The notes under the pieces are model-generated. The model did not search any database, was not told the origin of the DNA, and saw nothing but the letters and a program-made list of their open reading frames with translations. From positions 30,316,055 to 30,380,054 of the forward strand of contig NC_057762.1 in the NCBI RefSeq assembly GCF_010389155.1: a stretch of DNA of 64,000 bases. Reading direction: 5' to 3'. The position numbers and the translations under genes were made by a program. Shown here in pieces: positions 9,860 to 22,647 of this stretch; within the stretch, counting starts at the first letter, position 1, and each line of letters starts with the position of its first letter. This DNA is from Erigeron canadensis (Eukaryota; Streptophyta; Magnoliopsida; Asterales; Asteraceae).

Positions 9860-11423
9860 ATTGGATGACCCTAACCCTTGCCTTTTCTCACAAACCTTAC
9901 CCAAAATTGACTATTACTATTTTTAAACCAAAAAATTTTTTTAATTGATTTCAGACATTTTAATTTTCCATGATTTCAGACATTTATCTCTTGACCGTGC
10001 GTGTATACATGTTATCACTTGTTTTACAGGAGTATGCGGGTTTCAACTGCCAACAAACTGTCCACATTGAATGTCTTAAGATTCAAATAATTAACATGTT
10101 CTTATAAAAATAAATAAAATAAGTTGTTTGAAGATCTATCTATTAAAATATAAACGTGTAAATCATATACAGATGGTGATAAGCTTTCACTTTCGTGGAA
10201 AAGAAACGTTAGGTGATGTGATAAGGTTTACAAAAAGATCATATTAACTTTTTTTTTCGAATATTCGATTAGGATATGATATCAGAAAAACTTTATCACA
10301 TAATAGTAAAGTCTTGTATATGTCATAGACAACGAAATGTTGAGCATGGACTATTGTAAGTATTCGGATGAAAAATCCTCAGACTTGTCATCATTAAGGA
10401 TCGAATTTAAAACTTTGAGGGAGTAAGGTTAACCAAGATCATGTTAGAAGACTTTGGTAGCTTATTTTTGTTCATTTTTGTCTACATATCATATGTTTTG
10501 AAACATTTATAACAATTTATATAATAGACTTTTTTTCAAGTAGATAATGCATAAATATAATATACTGAAGCTAATAGATTTTATAAGCCGATAATACATA
10601 TAATTGCGATATATTGAAACAAACTTTACGATAAAAGTTTAGCACTTCCTTTTTTCATGACTTAAATACTTCCCCATCTCATTTTAATTATCATCGTAAA
10701 TAACTTTGTATGTATCATGTAACACTTGATATAAAATATATGAATGAATTGAGATTTTAATGTACTTTTCGTTCATATAAGTTGCATCAACTACTATATA
10801 GTACAAACAAAGTTATTTACGATCAAATGTAGTCAACATGACAACTAAAATGAGACGGATGGAGTAATATCTTAGCCCTTTTACCAGTCACCTTTGTATG
10901 TACCTAAACTACCAAGTACCAACTTCCTACAATTTCCATGTGTTGTGTGTTCTTTCAATGTCTTCCAATTTGTTCCGTCGTGTATTCATTCATGATATAA
11001 AGAGGGAAGTTATTTTGAGAAAAGATGAAGTTATGACAGCCTTTTGGGATCAATAATTGTCACCTTTTGAGCCTTCTTTTCTTCATCTAATCTTTTAGAA
11101 AAGCCAAAACCAAGAAATGCATTAATCCTCAATAATTGCAACATATTGTTGAAAACTTGAAAGGGACACAAACGTACCAAAGGTCAAGCAAGGTTTTTTT
11201 TTTTAAGTGGCGAGTCAAGCAAGTTATGGCAAGAAATATCATACAAACGTGTAAATACACATGAATCTAACAAATCTCTCATAATTTAAACTTTGACCAT
11301 ACTAAAATAATACACCGATAGATAAGTCATATGAACAAAAAAGAGTCATCGGTTCCCACTCATCTACGCCTACTAAGTCACAGAAAAAGGCAGTCAGCTA
11401 TTATTCCCTACGACATGGTTCCC
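9860..11423. other. Intergenic, contains one Stowaway MITE
   Basis: No gene seen. AT-rich spacer downstream of the NAC gene, holding the Stowaway element at 10669-10864. Confidence 0.5.
10669..10864. mobile_element. Stowaway-like (Tc1/mariner) MITE
   Basis: A 196-bp element flanked by TA dinucleotides (10667-10668 and 10865-10866). The right end, reverse-complemented, starts CTCCATCCGTCTCATTTTAG and the left end starts CTTCCCCATCTCATTTTAAT. These match the Stowaway terminal consensus (CTCCCTCCGTCTCA type). Internal inverted segments CGTAAATAACTTTG and CAAAGTTATTTACG add a long hairpin stem. Confidence 0.85.
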
Positions 11424-14400
11424 TCAATAAGCTAAGCATTTCCATAAACTGGCTATTCCTACACATAAGCCCAGAACGACAAGCACCTTATGCATATGCA
11501 TGCGCACGCCTAACAGAAAATCAGCTTTGGGCTTCACACTTGACTTGAATACTTGATCATGTTCTCCATTAGTTGTTGAGACGGCATCCATAGCAGTTCG
11601 GTTATGCTTCTCATGGGTTTCTTTGTCCTGTTAATGCAAGTTTTAGAATCAACAAACTCAAGAAACTACTTTTCCGTGGGAAAATAGATACTGCAAAAAC
11701 CTACCTCAGTCAGTGATTTTCTTGGTTCGCCAGGAGTGGTACTCAACGTTGTTTGTATTTTCTTCTGCAAACGGATTCTTCTTGGTGCAGTTCCTTGGGT
11801 AGCAAAGCTTGCTCCATTAGCATCACTCTGCAGCTGCCGCTGCCTTATTTTAATGCCTGTTCCGAAATTATTGTCACCATTGGATGCCAACGCAATGTTT
11901 CTACTGCTGCTGCAAGAATATTCATCGACTTCTGGAGGATTATGAAAGACGAAATTTTCTTCAATTTTAGGGTTTTGGAGGAAAGAGCTCTGACCCATCC
12001 CAATTTCTAAAGCTTCTTTAGGCTACAAATCACAATCAAGGTTAATTTAGTATTACAAGAAGACAAACTACAAGAAAAGGCAATGTCCATTCATTTCTTA
12101 CCCATACATGTTACAAACTTTCACTCAACCAGTTAATATGACATACTTGATATTCTCTTGCAAAAATATGCAATTAGTAGTTCATTGTTTTAACAATTTA
12201 ATCCAACTAACTCGAGAGTTTTATACCATAAAATGCAACCTAGTCCAAATTTTGACCATTTAACACAACATAGTTAACATTTTTAAGCAATTAATGCAAC
12301 ATGTTTACCATTATAACCATTTGATGCAACATACTTGCCATTTGTTAACCATTTCATGCAGCATACTTACCATCACGGTTAAAAGAAAATGCAATTGTGA
12401 ATATCAGTAACAAGTGAGGAACATTGCATATTAATGTACCTGTACTTGGATGACTTCACCATCTGACTCGCTACTATACTCGTGCTCCTTAGCCCGAGTT
12501 TCAGGAATGGAAGTTTGAGTAAAATCCCCTTTATAAACAGAATCAACGAAAGAAACCTGATCTGAATCAACTAGGAAGCTGTTCACGAACTCCATTCCAT
12601 TCGTCCCATACTGATTCTGCATTCCATATTGTTCGTTTCCAGGGTTCAAAATTCCATAGTTATTCAGATACTCAGGTCCAAGCTGCATTTGCATATGAGA
12701 ATGCTCAGGAGAGAAGATCTTCGAATCAAAATGTTCCGGTGTAGAATCCAAGAAATGTTGTAGAGCTTCATCTATATCAAAATCTGACTGCTAAAAAGAA
12801 GTTTAGAATATTAAAGTACAAACAAAAAAGGAAAAAAGAGAATGTAAAAACTAAATAGTAACATATTAAAGATAAAATGTACAATTTCAAGCACATACCA
12901 TCTGATAGTTGGCAGGCACAATGTCATGGGCCGTGAACGAAGCATCAAGAAAATCCAAAGGGTCATTTTTATCCTCGGAATACTCAATTTTCAGCAGGTC
13001 ATCATTTGAAGGCTGAACATTTGATTGACCAGTCAATATTGGAGTTGCAGGCTCTGATTGAACATCTTCGGTGGACGACTTTACAGCCGAAAGAGGAGAT
13101 GCATCACTCTGATCAACATCAGCGCATTCGAAACTTTCACCATTCTCATCCTTCCCATCATGCTTCTTAAACAAACGGCAAAGCACATATGGACTCTGCA
13201 AAAACATAACAAATTATCATATGAAGCATATCAACTATTATTATTGTTGTTATGCACCAAACACCCAATATAAGGAGTGTCTAGGATTGCTTATTGGAAC
13301 CGCTTTCTCAGGAGCTTATGAGATAATCTATTCAAAATCAAATACGTAGTTTGATTCTAACAACACACTTAAAAAACCCTTACGTTCATAAGTCAATATA
13401 CAATTAACAGTCTCAATGACCATTCCCAAACTTCACCCTTAAGCAGGACATGTTAATCAAAACATCAAATATTTCTGAACAATTACTATGTGTAGAAAGT
13501 TTACGCACCTGTCCAGGGTGCGTACCATCGAGCTCCTTTTCTGTAGCACAATACTCATGAATCACCCAATGAGTCCTTTCCCCTTTTGGAGCTCGACCAG
13601 TATAAAACACAAGTGTCTTCTTCTTTCCAATCACATTACTTCCCCTGCTAGTTTTAATAGTCCTGTCTTTTCCAGTAGCCTTCCAATAACCAGAAACCGT
13701 AGCCCGATTTGATCGCTGCCCATTCTGATATTTTCGATCTTTGGGGCAGAAAAAGAACCATTCATTGTCTATAGATTCAATCACCGACAAATCTACAGTT
13801 CAAAAACACCAACTTAGTAAGTTCCCAAATCTGGGCATCATCACAATAGGAAAAAAGGTTCAAACTTTTAAAGTTGTAGTACTACAACAGCAAAATTATC
13901 AAAATTTTAAGGCTAGAAATAATCAAAATAGTAAGATGAAATCCAAACTTCGGTACAGCAAATATACAGTATATATATATCTAAAAAACTTGAATCTAGT
14001 TATCATCAGACTCATAAAAAGTTCCAAACTTTATTACATCAATGATCAATATCAACTTATACAAATCATAAAAAATTCAAACTTGATTACATCGACGGCA
14101 AATTATTAAAATAATACATATAGTATTATAAACATTATTCAATCTATATTACAATAACACCAAATTATTAATTTTTTCATCTGGGTATCATAAAAGATGT
14201 TCAAAATAATCAAAACTATAGAACAAGATTCCTGGGCTATAATTCATATATCAATACAATAACACCAAAATATAAACTATTCTCATCAAAACTGCAAAAA
14301 AATTCAAACTTTAATACAATAACACCAAATTATTAACTTTTTTCATCCGGGTATCATCAAAATACAATAAAGATTCAAACTTTATTACAATAAACATATA

Positions 14401-14595
14401 GATATATAAATATAGATATAGATATATACCAGGCAAATCCCAAGGTTCTTTCTTGCAAACATCCACTTCGCGAATACAACTAACTTCTTTATCAAATCCA
14501 TTGATCTTCAACTTTAAGTAATGACTTACTAATTCTTCATCAGTTGGTCTAAATCTATAACCAACTGGAAGTGATTTCACCGGCAGGATTTCCAT
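11424..14595 (-). CDS. Membrane-tethered NAC transcription factor (NTL type)
   Basis: DNA-binding NAC-domain regulator of 539 aa in six exons: 14595-14430, 13792-13509, 13195-12899, 12790-12440, 12022-11705 and 11627-11424. Phases are consistent and all introns are GT-AG. The NAC domain occupies about residues 8-155: subdomain A ([19 protein letters not shown]), then [57 protein letters not shown], and [12 protein letters not shown] long acidic, Ser/Asn/Gln-rich region follows. The last exon encodes [15 protein letters not shown] near the C-terminus, a single hydrophobic anchor. Such NTL proteins (closest in pattern to the NTL6/NTL9 group) are held at a membrane and released by proteolysis or processing under stress. 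The start of exon 4 could shift by one codon (tandem AG: 12790 or 12787). Confidence 0.93.
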
Positions 14596-16326
14596 TTTTT
14601 ATCAAGCAAATGATATACACAAGCAATTTTATTTGATCTTTTTTTGTGGGTTATAGAAAAGATTGGATTTTTTTAATAAAATTTTTGTATGCTATTAGAA
14701 AGTTTGAACTTTTTTTTAATAAATTTTGTGGGCTATTAAAAAGATTGGATTTTTTTGTATATATTTATAGGATTTTGATTGAAACGTCAGCTACAGAAGA
14801 AAATTAGTGAGTGAAACGAAGAGGAAAGTGGGTGGTAAAGTGATAGAAAGAGAACCCTGGTTTTAATTCTGTGTATATACGCGTGTATAATAAATTGGAT
14901 ATATAATTAGGTGTAAATGACTATATTGACCTTGGAATGTGGGAAAACCGTGTTGCTGTTTAATGGTATTTTGTTTGGTGGGTAAGGATAAAATGGAGAA
15001 AAAGTTAAAACTAAGGCTTAAGGAGGAAGATAAGCTAGTATAGGTCTTACAACCAATTATATGATGCCACGTTGGCAACAATGCTCCAAACAGTTTTTAT
15101 TAAGTTTTATTAAACCACTGATGATGTATGTTAAGTCTTAAACCATCGGGTATGGGTCACCTACGTGGTGTCCGACTGTCCGGCATAAAATAGAACCCAA
15201 TATCAAGGTTTTGGTTCGACTCAGAAAAAATTTAATATTTTATCTTTGATCATGATCATGAGTCCGAAATGGGTGAAATTGAGTATAGTAGCATGATCTT
15301 AAAATTTGAACCATTCATAAATAATTTGTTTCGGTCTTTATTTAAGCTTTGAATACTCTATTAATTATGTTTAACACAAATTCGAATCTGTTATTAATGT
15401 TCATACTTGGCTACCTTTTTTCATAATAAGGTCGGGTATTGGTTTGAGTTCATAAACACATTTAATAGTTCAAGTTCAAGTTTAACTTCGATTTCATTTA
15501 TGATATGATATGATAATTTTATCGAGAGAAAATTCCATAAAAAGGTAACCTATTTACATGAAATTTCTATTAAAGGTAACCTATTTACATGAAATTTCAT
15601 AAACACATTTAAGTGCCACGTGTCACGTCATCAGTTTTGATGACGTGACCCTTGACTTTGACCGACTCATATATAAAATGTATAAACGTAACGAACGTAA
15701 AACGTATAAAAACATAAAACGATAAAAATAATCTAAAAGAATATTAAAATGTATAAAAATAACATGAACGTAAAACGTAACGATGATAAAAATTATTGTA
15801 TAATGAAAACGTTATATATATAAAAGGACAAATGAAAATAATCAAAGACCAAATGTTTAAAAGTAAAACCGTAACTGCGTGAAAGTTGTTTGATGAAAAC
15901 ATGAGAACCTAAAAGTTTAGTATCACGAAAATGAAAGCGAAAACTTTGATGTGGGATTAATGTTTAAAAAAAGAAATTTTAGGGGTTAAAACGAAATTTG
16001 GTTAAAATTAATATGTGCTTTAAAAGTTTGTACATTCTACGTATAAAATACTTATACATTTACATAAGTTTTTAGTATATATATAATGGATTTCAAAAAA
16101 GCCAAGTGAAATATTAATTTTTTAAACACAATTTGTATACAAAAATGACGCCTATTACTATCTATATAAAAAAAAATTTCTCGTCAAACAGTTTTCTCTT
16201 TTTTTTTTTTTTTTTACCAATGTGCGTACATGATTTTTTCTTTTTCTCTTATTTGATCATGTTTTTGCCTAACATTTAATTTTCATTTGCATTTTGGATT
16301 TTATAGGTAGTAATATTTTCATTTGG
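14596..16326. other. Intergenic, NAC promoter side
   Basis: No gene seen. It has T-rich repeats of the type TTTTTTTAATAAA just upstream of the NAC start (14640-14760). At 15541-15598 the unit AAAGGTAACCTATTTACATG occurs twice in direct orientation. At 15617-15649 a G-box is followed by a perfect palindrome (separate entry). Confidence 0.5.
15617..15649. other. G-box plus perfect 12-bp-arm palindrome
   Basis: CACGTG at 15617-15622 overlaps the start of a perfect inverted repeat, with arms GTCACGTCATCA (15622-15633) and TGATGACGTGAC (15638-15649) around a 4-base loop GTTT. The arms hold TGACG, the core bound by TGA-type bZIP factors. It is about 1 kb upstream of the NAC gene but could equally be the stem of a transposon end. 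No function is demonstrated. Confidence 0.45.
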
Positions 16327-16567
16327 GTATAAAGCAACATGGTTGGATCAGTGGTAAATACCCTTGCCTCTGTCATGGGTTCGATCCCCATCTCATGTAA
16401 AGGTTGGAGAGCATTTTCTACCATTTAGGTATAAACTGGAAGCAGTCTCTCTACTTAGGTAGAAGTAAGGTCTGCCTACATCTTAACCACCCTCATACAC
16501 CGTCGAGGTATTGAGGCTCAAAACCCGCAAAAGACAGCACTGAGCAGTTACTTACTTACTTACCTTT
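16327..16567 (+). mobile_element. Complete tRNA-derived SINE
   Basis: A 241-bp element flanked by an exact 16-bp target-site duplication, TAATATTTTCATTTGG (16311-16326 and 16568-16583). Near the 5' end it has an A-box-like TGGATCAGTGGTA and, about 30 bp later, a B-box GGTTCGATCCC, the internal pol III promoter of tRNA-derived SINEs. It ends in a TTACTTACTTACCTTTT tail. The long perfect TSD indicates LINE-type retroposition and a fairly recent insertion. The boxes do not sit in a foldable tRNA gene. Confidence 0.88.
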
Positions 16568-17202
16568 TAATATTTTCATTTGGTCGTTAATTAACAACTT
16601 TTAACCATGATACATAATAAAGAACTAACTTTTAGACTAGTTCTCTAATTACAATGTTATATTTAAAAATTTTCATTTATTAGTATAATTTAAGAGAAGA
16701 AAGAAGTAGTAATTGTTATTCCAATCCAACGATATAAAGCTAGTTTTTTTTATTTATGATAGTAGTGGATATTAATTCGTTAAACTTGTTTTCAACTTTA
16801 TTAATAGAATTGAAGGTGTGTAGTTCTTTGATTTTAATTCAAAAATTAAGATAGTCACTTTACTAGTAAAGTTAGCATTAGAATCTCGATCCGAAATGTA
16901 AATTTGGGTCTTATATTTTCAAAGAAATCAATGTAGGAAAAATGTCATGTAAAAATAAAATTTTTTTGCAACTTGTCATGTGATGCTCCACTCAAACACA
17001 TATCAGCTACACTTCAAGCATATGTGTAAAATATTTAGTACACGTACTATATGTCTATCTATGTTAAAAGTTAAAACAACGGTTACTATCATATAATATA
17101 TTATAAAGAAAATAAAATATATCAGTGATGTTGGCGACTAGTGGTGGTGTCGAGTAAAGTAGATAACTAATATAAATGAGGTAATGTAGGTAATTTAAAT
17201 AT

Positions 17203-17581
17203 AAGAAAATGTCACAAATGGTCCCTGTGGTTTGTCACTTTAGCGTTTTGCCCCCAGTGCATTTTTTGCGTTGCTACTAGTCCCTGACTTTTTTGTTTTC
17301 ATGGCAGAAGCCCCTGGCACTAACTTCTGTTGGTTTTCTCCCTTAAATCCAACATGTGCCATGCACGTGAGAGCATTTTGGTCCATTTTGTAACTGCAGG
17401 GACTATTTGTGATAAAAAAAAAAACACACCCTTCTTCTTCCTCTTTCTCTTCCTCTTCCTCTTCTTCTTTTTTCCGGCTACCACCCTACCACCACCGCCA
17501 AAATCCGGCAAAACATGATCATAATGCTTCCTTTTTTTCAGATCTAATCCTTCTACAAGTCATCTCCAAATTTTCATATCA

Positions 17582-17622
<41 letters not shown>

Positions 17623-18547
17623 AAACTAATTTCTTAAAACCTCGAGTTAGAATTTTCGGCCTTTATAAATTTAAACCAATTGAATCCTTGTCACTGACCA
17701 ACAATATATATCTAATACCTGGAAATCCTTTTAAAAATGCTTGAAAACAAACTTGTTTTCATTGAGACATTTAATCGAACACATGGTGTACAACTTTCTG
17801 CCACTAAATTCTCTATAAAATTGGAGCGATTGATGTTACCCAAACGCAAGAATCAACCAAAAGAAGAAGTAGGAGGAGATTTATCTTTCATTTTCAGATT
17901 TAGTAACAAAACCCACAAAGATTAATTAATTAATGGATATAGAAACTAACCTCAAACAAACAAAGTTTACATACAATTCAACACGCACACACATAACATT
18001 CAAATACACACACAATGCTTTCTTGATTTCATGTGACAAAACAATTTTATACATCTTTCTTTCTCTTTGTAAGTGAAGTTACGTTCCATATATATGTTCC
18101 ATAATTTTATAGGGCTTCGAATAGAATAGGTGATTTACAACGGTGGTGATAAGAAAAAAAAAGTCGGGGATGGTTGTCGTCGTCATGAATCTGATCGGAG
18201 ATGGTTGTCGCCATAGCGGATTTGGTCGGAAGGGACAACGAGGATTAGGATCTGAAAAGAGATAAGGATATATATTGAAGGGATACAAGATCCAGATTAC
18301 ATATATGTATATTGTTAATTAGAAAAAGTTTTTATCACAAATAGTCCTTGCAGTTACAAAATAGACCAAAATGCCCTCACGTGATATACACGTGAGGGAT
18401 TTAACGGTGAAATATAACAGAAGTTAGTGTCAGGAGCTTCTGGCAACGAAAATGAAAAAGTCAGGGACCAGTAACAACGGAAAAAAAAAACACAGGGGGC
18501 AAAACGCTAAAGTGACAAACCACAGGTACCATTTGTGACATTTTCTG
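17203..18547. mobile_element. Non-autonomous Mutator-type (MULE) element
   Basis: A 1,345-bp element with terminal inverted repeats of about 200 bp. The left end has AGAAAATGTCACAAATGG then GGTTTGTCACTTTAGCGTTT; the right end carries the inverted copy finishing CCATTTGTGACATTTTCT. A 9-bp target-site duplication, TTTAAATAT, lies at 17194-17202 and 18548-18556. The interior (about 17415-18325) has no transposase, but includes a pyrimidine-rich CTTCTTC tract, a CCACCACCG stretch and an (AAT)n microsatellite. Its open frames look like low-complexity chance. Whether the interior is captured host DNA (Pack-MULE) cannot be decided by eye. Confidence 0.88.
17582..17620 (+). repeat. (AAT)n microsatellite
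   Basis: About 13 uninterrupted AAT units inside the Mutator-type element; likely length-polymorphic. Confidence 0.95.
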
Positions 18548-18995
18548 TTTAAATATTGAATAAAGATAGATGGGTAATTTAAAGAGACCAAATATCTAAA
18601 TTGAAAAACAAAAAAGGACAATCCATTATAACGGAGAGTATAGAAGTATATAGATCTATATATAATTTGACTAATTTCAATAACCTCAACCCAAAAAGTG
18701 AATACAAACACATGCATTTCATATTTTGTATCCCAAAATGATTCATCTTTTAAGTGTTGATTATATGTTTCTGTACAGTAGAAAAATACAGAAATAACTG
18801 ATATACACTTAACACTTCAAGGCCGTGGATAACAGGAATAGGAATATGCATGTTATATTCCCGTCATTTTCTATTTTCCATCAAGTTACCTGCACCTTCA
18901 AAATTGTCAACATTTCAACATTTTCTCCTGTCGAAAGTGATCAATATAGTCAATCTGACTTGTTTCTTCAAAAATATGTAAAAACCATCAAGAAA

Positions 18996-21900
18996 TCAAC
19001 ATCGAGAACATGTCATTCTAACAGGTGAAAACACAACCGTGAGACTTGCATGATCTGATAAAGAATAGTCTTCTGGCCATGATCCATTTTCAGTTTCTGT
19101 TGGGAATAACTCTGCATTTTTCACGCCCAATCCTAATGTGAGATGTGTTTCATTTGCATTGTCTTCTTGATCCCGAGTCATGTCTTCAATCTGGTAATTC
19201 CATATTCGTTGTTGAAATTCTTTATAGTCTAGAACGCCATTTCCATCAAGGTCTGCTTGGGACCATAAGTCTTTTGTTTCCTCTTCGTTTAGGCCATACT
19301 TCTGACCAATAAGATTAAGCTGCATTAAAAAAAACCAAATTTATAATTTTGACTGAAAAAATAATTTGGTAATAGAATTGTATATAAACTGTGCTACTCT
19401 ACCTGCCGCAATGCTTCACAAAATCCCGAGTAGGTGATATGATCACCATCACTCACGGCCTTCAAAAATGCAAAAGCATTTTCATCAGTCAGTGAGGCGC
19501 GACTCACATGATACTGAAAAGTGAGAATTAATAGTTAAGAAGTGAAGAAAATGTAATCATATACACACACACATGCACAAAAGTGAGCAATTAGGGTGTT
19601 TAAATGTGTTTTGGAACTATTTATCTAATTATTGAGTAATATAATTTAGATGTTTTATAAAATTATTTTGCTTTAAGAATTAAGATATTTGATTATTAAG
19701 AAATAAAATATCCAGTTACGGATAATTAGTTTCATACCAGCTGCATGAAAACTGTTTCATACCAAAGATTAAATGCCGCTTCATTAGAATTGATTATCTA
19801 CTTGTAATCATTCAATAATAACGTAATCTCCTTATAAATACACATCTAAACACCCCTAAACACCTAACCAAATCTGAATATCCAAAACTGAAAAACTACA
19901 TCCCTTGTTACAGAGCTGTAGATCATGGTACTTCACTGCACAGTGACCAAATGAGAGACCAACTAAACTGGAAAAGATAATGTTTCACACACCTTGAACA
20001 GACCGAAGACTGCATCACTCCAACTGGTTATCAGTAATTTTCGATATTTATTTGGATTAAGAAGCCATATGAAATCCACACCACATATGTTTCCACGATG
20101 ATTTCTATGGCTAACCCACTGACATAAAATAAACATGTCAGATCGATCAAAACCAGAGGGCAAGTATTCAGGAATCATGAGGTTGATTAAAAAGTTATAA
20201 TAAAGATACTGACCTTATGTGCGTCAGCATCAGTATATTGATGAGCAGTATCGTAAGATGAGACGAATCCCTGAGACCTTAGAAACTTGTACACATGACC
20301 TCTTTTGCTCCCATTCCAGTCACTGCAAGAGAGAAAAGCTTAGACCTTGTGACAAAAAGTTAAATGGTGTCGCTAATATTAACATGGAGTACTTAAAGGG
20401 GTGTTTGGGTTTGTGTTTCCAAACATGTATCTTATTACTGTGACTTGAAGAGGTTATAATGAATTTCTATGTGTTTGAATTGCCGGAATTTATTAAACAC
20501 GTAAACATCTTTGTATTAGAACTTTAAACAATGTAAGCATATCCAAACCCTGCCTTTGATAGTCATTTCATTACTGATTATTTCATGATTCATTTCAGAT
20601 ACTCACTTCCAAAACACACATCCAAACAATTATTTAAATGAAAACGGTATTTACCCGCAGAGAATGATTGGCAAAGGATCAAGATTGTTCTCTTTCTGAT
20701 AAGTATCAACCGATTGCAAGATTTTGTACACCTAAAAATAAAGCACTAGAGGAGGTCACTTTTTTTGAAATGTAAAGCCAAAAAAGGTCACTTTAGAAAG
20801 TAAAGATGACCCATACACATGAAAACGGATGATGAAGTTAGGTTTACCTGTCTCAATCTTTCCAAAGACAAGCTTGAATCATGTGGAAACAACAAGTGAG
20901 TATTAACTATAAGAAGTTCCCGACATACATTCTTGGATCGACATTGTGCAATGGGCGCAATTACTTCAACATGCAAAAGCTGAGCAACACGATCTCCAAA
21001 ATCATTGAAAAGAAACTCTTTATGGTCAATTACTCGAAAGTAATCTTTATGCACAGCCGTTAACAAGCCTGTTGTATTACAAGACATGCCACACCTTTAA
21101 AATGTGTGGTAAAACACTTTGGTTTGGGTCTTAGGAAATCTACGGATGAGAAAATAGTAGTGATAGACTGTATTTCGTTTGAGCATATGCTTAAAATAGT
21201 AATCATATGCTTAATATTGGGATTCTCCTTGTCTATAAGGGCAGGTTCGAAAGCACTCCTCATTACACCCTATGATTACACCCATCCCCAATTCCTTACT
21301 GAAAACCAAACGCTATATATAACTTTAAACTGCTTTGGGTAACATGTAAAGCGGGTAAAAAGTTAACTGATAACATACCATCACCACGGTTATTGGTTCG
21401 TGGAAGCTTGAAATTAATATAACCTGCATCCCCAAGCTTTTTGTCATACATATCAACAAGTTCTTCATTTTTAACCCAAAATTCCTAAGAATAAACATCA
21501 ACACTTAAAAAATTAAATAATGCCAACATTAGTACAAGTTTACAAAGATAATAATATTAACGAATGAGCCAAACCTGAAGGCAAACAATGGATGATCTTG
21601 CACACAACAACAAATCCAAAATCTTTTCATTCCTATTCAACCAATAAGCCCTGATTTCACTTTCTCTGCAAGCCTTACCCTGCTATTTCAAGATTTTCAA
21701 TTAAAATCTGAACCCATTAACAAAAAGATAAGAACTTTACACATTTTAACCAAAACCCATTAACAAAAACATAAAAAGATGCAATCTTAACCCAAACCCA
21801 TCAAAACATACCTAAAAAGAAACTAGGGGTAAAAAATTGTTCTAAGAGTGAAAATACATGAGGTCCCAAGTAAAAAATCTATGAGCAAAAATATATACCC

Positions 21901-22647
21901 CTTGTGTCCACGGAGGTTCACCCGCGACGACTCCATGGGATTCACCGGCTCGCAAAACGGGTCGGGTAACTAAGTTAATAAAGGTACAAACTTTGCTAAC
22001 TCAAACTAAAACCCATTAACAAGAACATCAAAAAGATGCAAACTTTAAGTTCCACTTAGTACAGAAGACGTTTTTTAGGTTTTTCCTTTTTCATTTTCAA
22101 TTAACAAATAGGGATTTTTATGTCTAGATTCTAGAAACCACATGAAACTTTTGGTAAAACATTTAGTGTCAAGCCTAGAAAACAAAATGAGCTTTTCATT
22201 TCAAAATTAAAAAAACTTAACAAACTATGTATGTAAGTTTTTCAAAGGGTAGTTTTTTAATTACAATGAAATATCTTTGAAAAATCATATTTAAATTTTA
22301 TGTTTTCGAACTAAAACCCAATAACCCATTAACAAAAACAGACTCTAAAAAGGTACCAACTTTATAAATTCCAACCAAAACCCATTAAAAAAAAAATTTT
22401 CTAAAAAAAAGATACAAACTTTTACAAACTCTAACCAAAAAACATTAACAAAAACACAAAAAAGGTTCGAACTTTACAAAATTCAAGTAAAATTGGATCT
22501 GGGATATACCTCATAAACCAATCGCTTGTAAATAGGAGCAAGAATATTGAAAGTTGTGCATGAAAAGCAAGATGGGTCATCAAAATTATTATTGATTCCT
22601 GATGATGGGCTTCTTCTTTTGGGCAATCCTCTGTTCTTCCTTCCCAT
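18996..22647 (-). CDS. EF-hand endonuclease/exonuclease/phosphatase family protein
   Basis: A 438-aa protein of the DNase I-like EEP superfamily with a C-terminal EF hand, the plant family annotated as calcium-binding endonuclease/exonuclease/phosphatase. Nine exons: 22647-22510, 21679-21575, 21484-21379, 21068-20848, 20731-20655, 20322-20214, 20118-19993, 19513-19403, 19319-18996. Phases all match. EEP catalytic motifs appear in order: CTTFNILAP, VCLQEFWV (metal-binding Glu), RGDGLLTAVHKDYF, IVNTHLLFPHD, ILCGDWNGS (Asp and Asn), and the late YSLSDHASL (Asp-His). Between GDWN and SDH sit a degenerate EF-like helix (FAFLKAVSDGDHITYSGF) and a canonical EF loop DLDGNGVLDYKEF. The EF hand is therefore inserted before the final catalytic SDH motif, suggesting calcium control of the active site. 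The substrate is unknown. No signal peptide. Confidence 0.93.

Noticed and set aside
16336..16400. tRNA gene suggested by A and B boxes
   Set aside because: The region does not form a cloverleaf, and lies within a longer element with a 16-bp TSD, so it is a SINE.
17320..17744. Lys/Arg-rich and Ser/Phe-rich open frames
   Set aside because: They translate low-complexity CTTCTTC and AAT repeats inside the Mutator-type element.
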